From Lentisphaera araneosa HTCC2155 (GTDB lineage Bacteria; Verrucomicrobiota; Lentisphaeria; Lentisphaerales; Lentisphaeraceae), in contig NZ_ABCK01000005.1 in assembly GCF_000170755.1 (NCBI RefSeq), positions 186,001 through 250,000 on the forward strand: a stretch of 64,000 nucleotides of DNA. The letters are read 5' to 3'. The first letter of the stretch is position 1. Every line of letters begins with the position of its first letter. Shown here piece after piece: positions 63,243-64,000 of this stretch. The position numbers and the translations under genes are program-made. A model generated the notes under the pieces. The model was not told where the DNA came from, searched no databases, and saw only the letters and a program-made list of their open reading frames with translations.

Positions 63243-64000
63243 TTATCTCTCCAAAATGATCATTGGGCCACCCCTAATCTTGAGTTCTTTGAAGAATTTT
63301 AATGCGCCATCATTATTGATATGATAAATAATAGTAGACTTATCTTTCTGTGAGGAACTGTATAAAAACTTTCCAGATCGATCAACTATTATCTCTCTAG
63401 AGTTCATCGCCTTATTAAGATAAACTCCAACTCTTTTAAGTATTTCCCCCGTATCAATATCTAAACTGAATACTGCGATACTTCCTTGATTGCCATCCTT
63501 GCCAGCTCTATTTGATATGAAAAGGAAACGACCATCATGACTTAAGGCAAGCTTTGATGGATTAGCCAAAGTAGCTTCTCTAACAGTTGAAAATTCCTGC
63601 CATATTTCAAGACCATCTTTATCGTATTTCAGAGAAACAACTCCACCACCTTTTTCGTAAGTACAGTAAAGCACCTTCTGCTGAGGATGCTGAACTAAAC
63701 TACGAAAATTGGCATAGCCCTTTTTTTCCAAATCAGGTCCCGTAATAAAAGGTTTAGCTAAAGGACTTAACTTGCCGGACTCCTTGTTGAACTTAAACTG
63801 GTACAATCGATTATCCCAATTATGGGGCACAAAGACAAAGTCACCATCATTCGAAAATTTAATATCATGTGGATGGTCTGTTGTAGTGAGCAAATCAACT
63901 TGTTTCCCAGTAGAAACATAGTCCCTCATTGCTTGTACCGACACTTGATTAGCACGGTAATGATACATGACATAATAACGGCCATCAGCTGATAATTGCC
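63243..64000 (-). CDS. Lactonase-family beta-propeller protein, C-terminal part
   Basis: The frame is open to the right edge (LSADGRYYVMYHYRANQ), so this is the last 252 codons of a longer gene. Repeated blades are visible: HPHDIKFSNDGDFVFVPHNWDNRLYQFKFNKESGKLSPL, PSKLALSHDGRFLFISNRAGKDGNQGSIAVFSLDIDTGEIL and EIIVDRSGKFLYSSSQKDKSTIIYHINNDGAL. This fits the 6-phosphogluconolactonase-like lactonase family (seven blades). It would hydrolyse sugar lactones, which suits an oxidising dehydrogenase nearby, but the gene is a separate unit from the operon at 57-63 kb. The signal peptide, if any, lies outside. Confidence 0.75.
   Translation of the reverse strand, partial: QLSADGRYYVMYHYRANQVSVQAMRDYVSTGKQVDLLTTTDHPHDIKFSNDGDFVFVPHNWDNRLYQFKFNKESGKLSPLAKPFITGPDLEKKGYANFRSLVQHPQQKVLYCTYEKGGGVVSLKYDKDGLEIWQEFSTVREATLANPSKLALSHDGRFLFISNRAGKDGNQGSIAVFSLDIDTGEILKRVGVYLNKAMNSREIIVDRSGKFLYSSSQKDKSTIIYHINNDGALKFFKELKIRGGPMIILER

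Noticed and set aside
1-64000. Defence systems, phage genes, biosynthetic clusters or tRNA/rRNA genes
   Set aside because: I looked for characteristic proteins and structures on both strands and saw none.

Overview
This AT-rich 64 kb window reads as chromosome from a marine polysaccharide-degrading member of the Lentisphaerota, most like Lentisphaera. That placement is inferred from gene content: 14 secreted formylglycine-type sulfatases, planctomycete-type cytochrome/DUF1501/DUF1552/DUF1592 proteins, H-x(n)-DG pseudopilins, ECF sigma and Hanks-type kinases with membrane anchors, and PVC-type extragenic repeats. No rRNA, tRNA, CRISPR or phage genes were seen.

Layout. 1-5.1 kb: end of a secreted protein, a MITE-like element, a large six-hairpin-glycosidase-like protein and an ISL3-type element inserted exactly at its stop codon. 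5.2-11 kb: a Dabb protein, a tandem sulfatase pair, a membrane pseudokinase and a CoA-binding protein. 11-17.2 kb: an IS1182-type element in a palindromic repeat, a nine-unit 20-bp hairpin array, a sulfatase, and an acetylesterase gene cut in two by an IS701-type element. 17.4-31.5 kb: a DUF1552/DUF1592 pair, pseudopilins next to sulfatases, two iduronate-2-sulfatase-like paralogues, an ECF sigma factor, a pseudopilin with an in-frame TGA, and two more sulfatases. 31.5-35.5 kb: an IS110-family element with a structured non-coding side, an IS5-like element and extragenic repeats. 35.5-50 kb: sulfatases, an alpha/beta hydrolase, a pseudopilin plus a pseudopilin relic, a TIM-barrel-like lipoprotein, a PSD1/DUF1501 operon and a Ser/Thr kinase. 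50-64 kb: four sulfatases, a CPT-like kinase, and a minus-strand operon sulfatase - cytochrome c - beta-propeller - sulfatase, ending in a partial lactonase-like gene.

How the genes may work together. The sulfatases, acetylesterase, hydrolase and glycosidase-like proteins all carry export signals or belong to exported families, and together would desulfate, deacetylate and cut sulfated algal or host glycans. The strongest unexplained signal is a bipartite promoter-like motif, TGTATAG-N16-CGTTT, found 7 times with exact spacing and in two looser forms. It lies upstream of pseudopilins, the acetylesterase, the DUF1552 operon, one sulfatase and the PSD1 operon. It looks like an ECF-sigma promoter, and an ECF sigma gene lies in the middle of the window. 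The inference is a coordinated regulon of pseudopilins, sulfatases and cytochrome-linked surface proteins. Insertion elements are dense, and for four of the five the exact ends and target duplications could be read.
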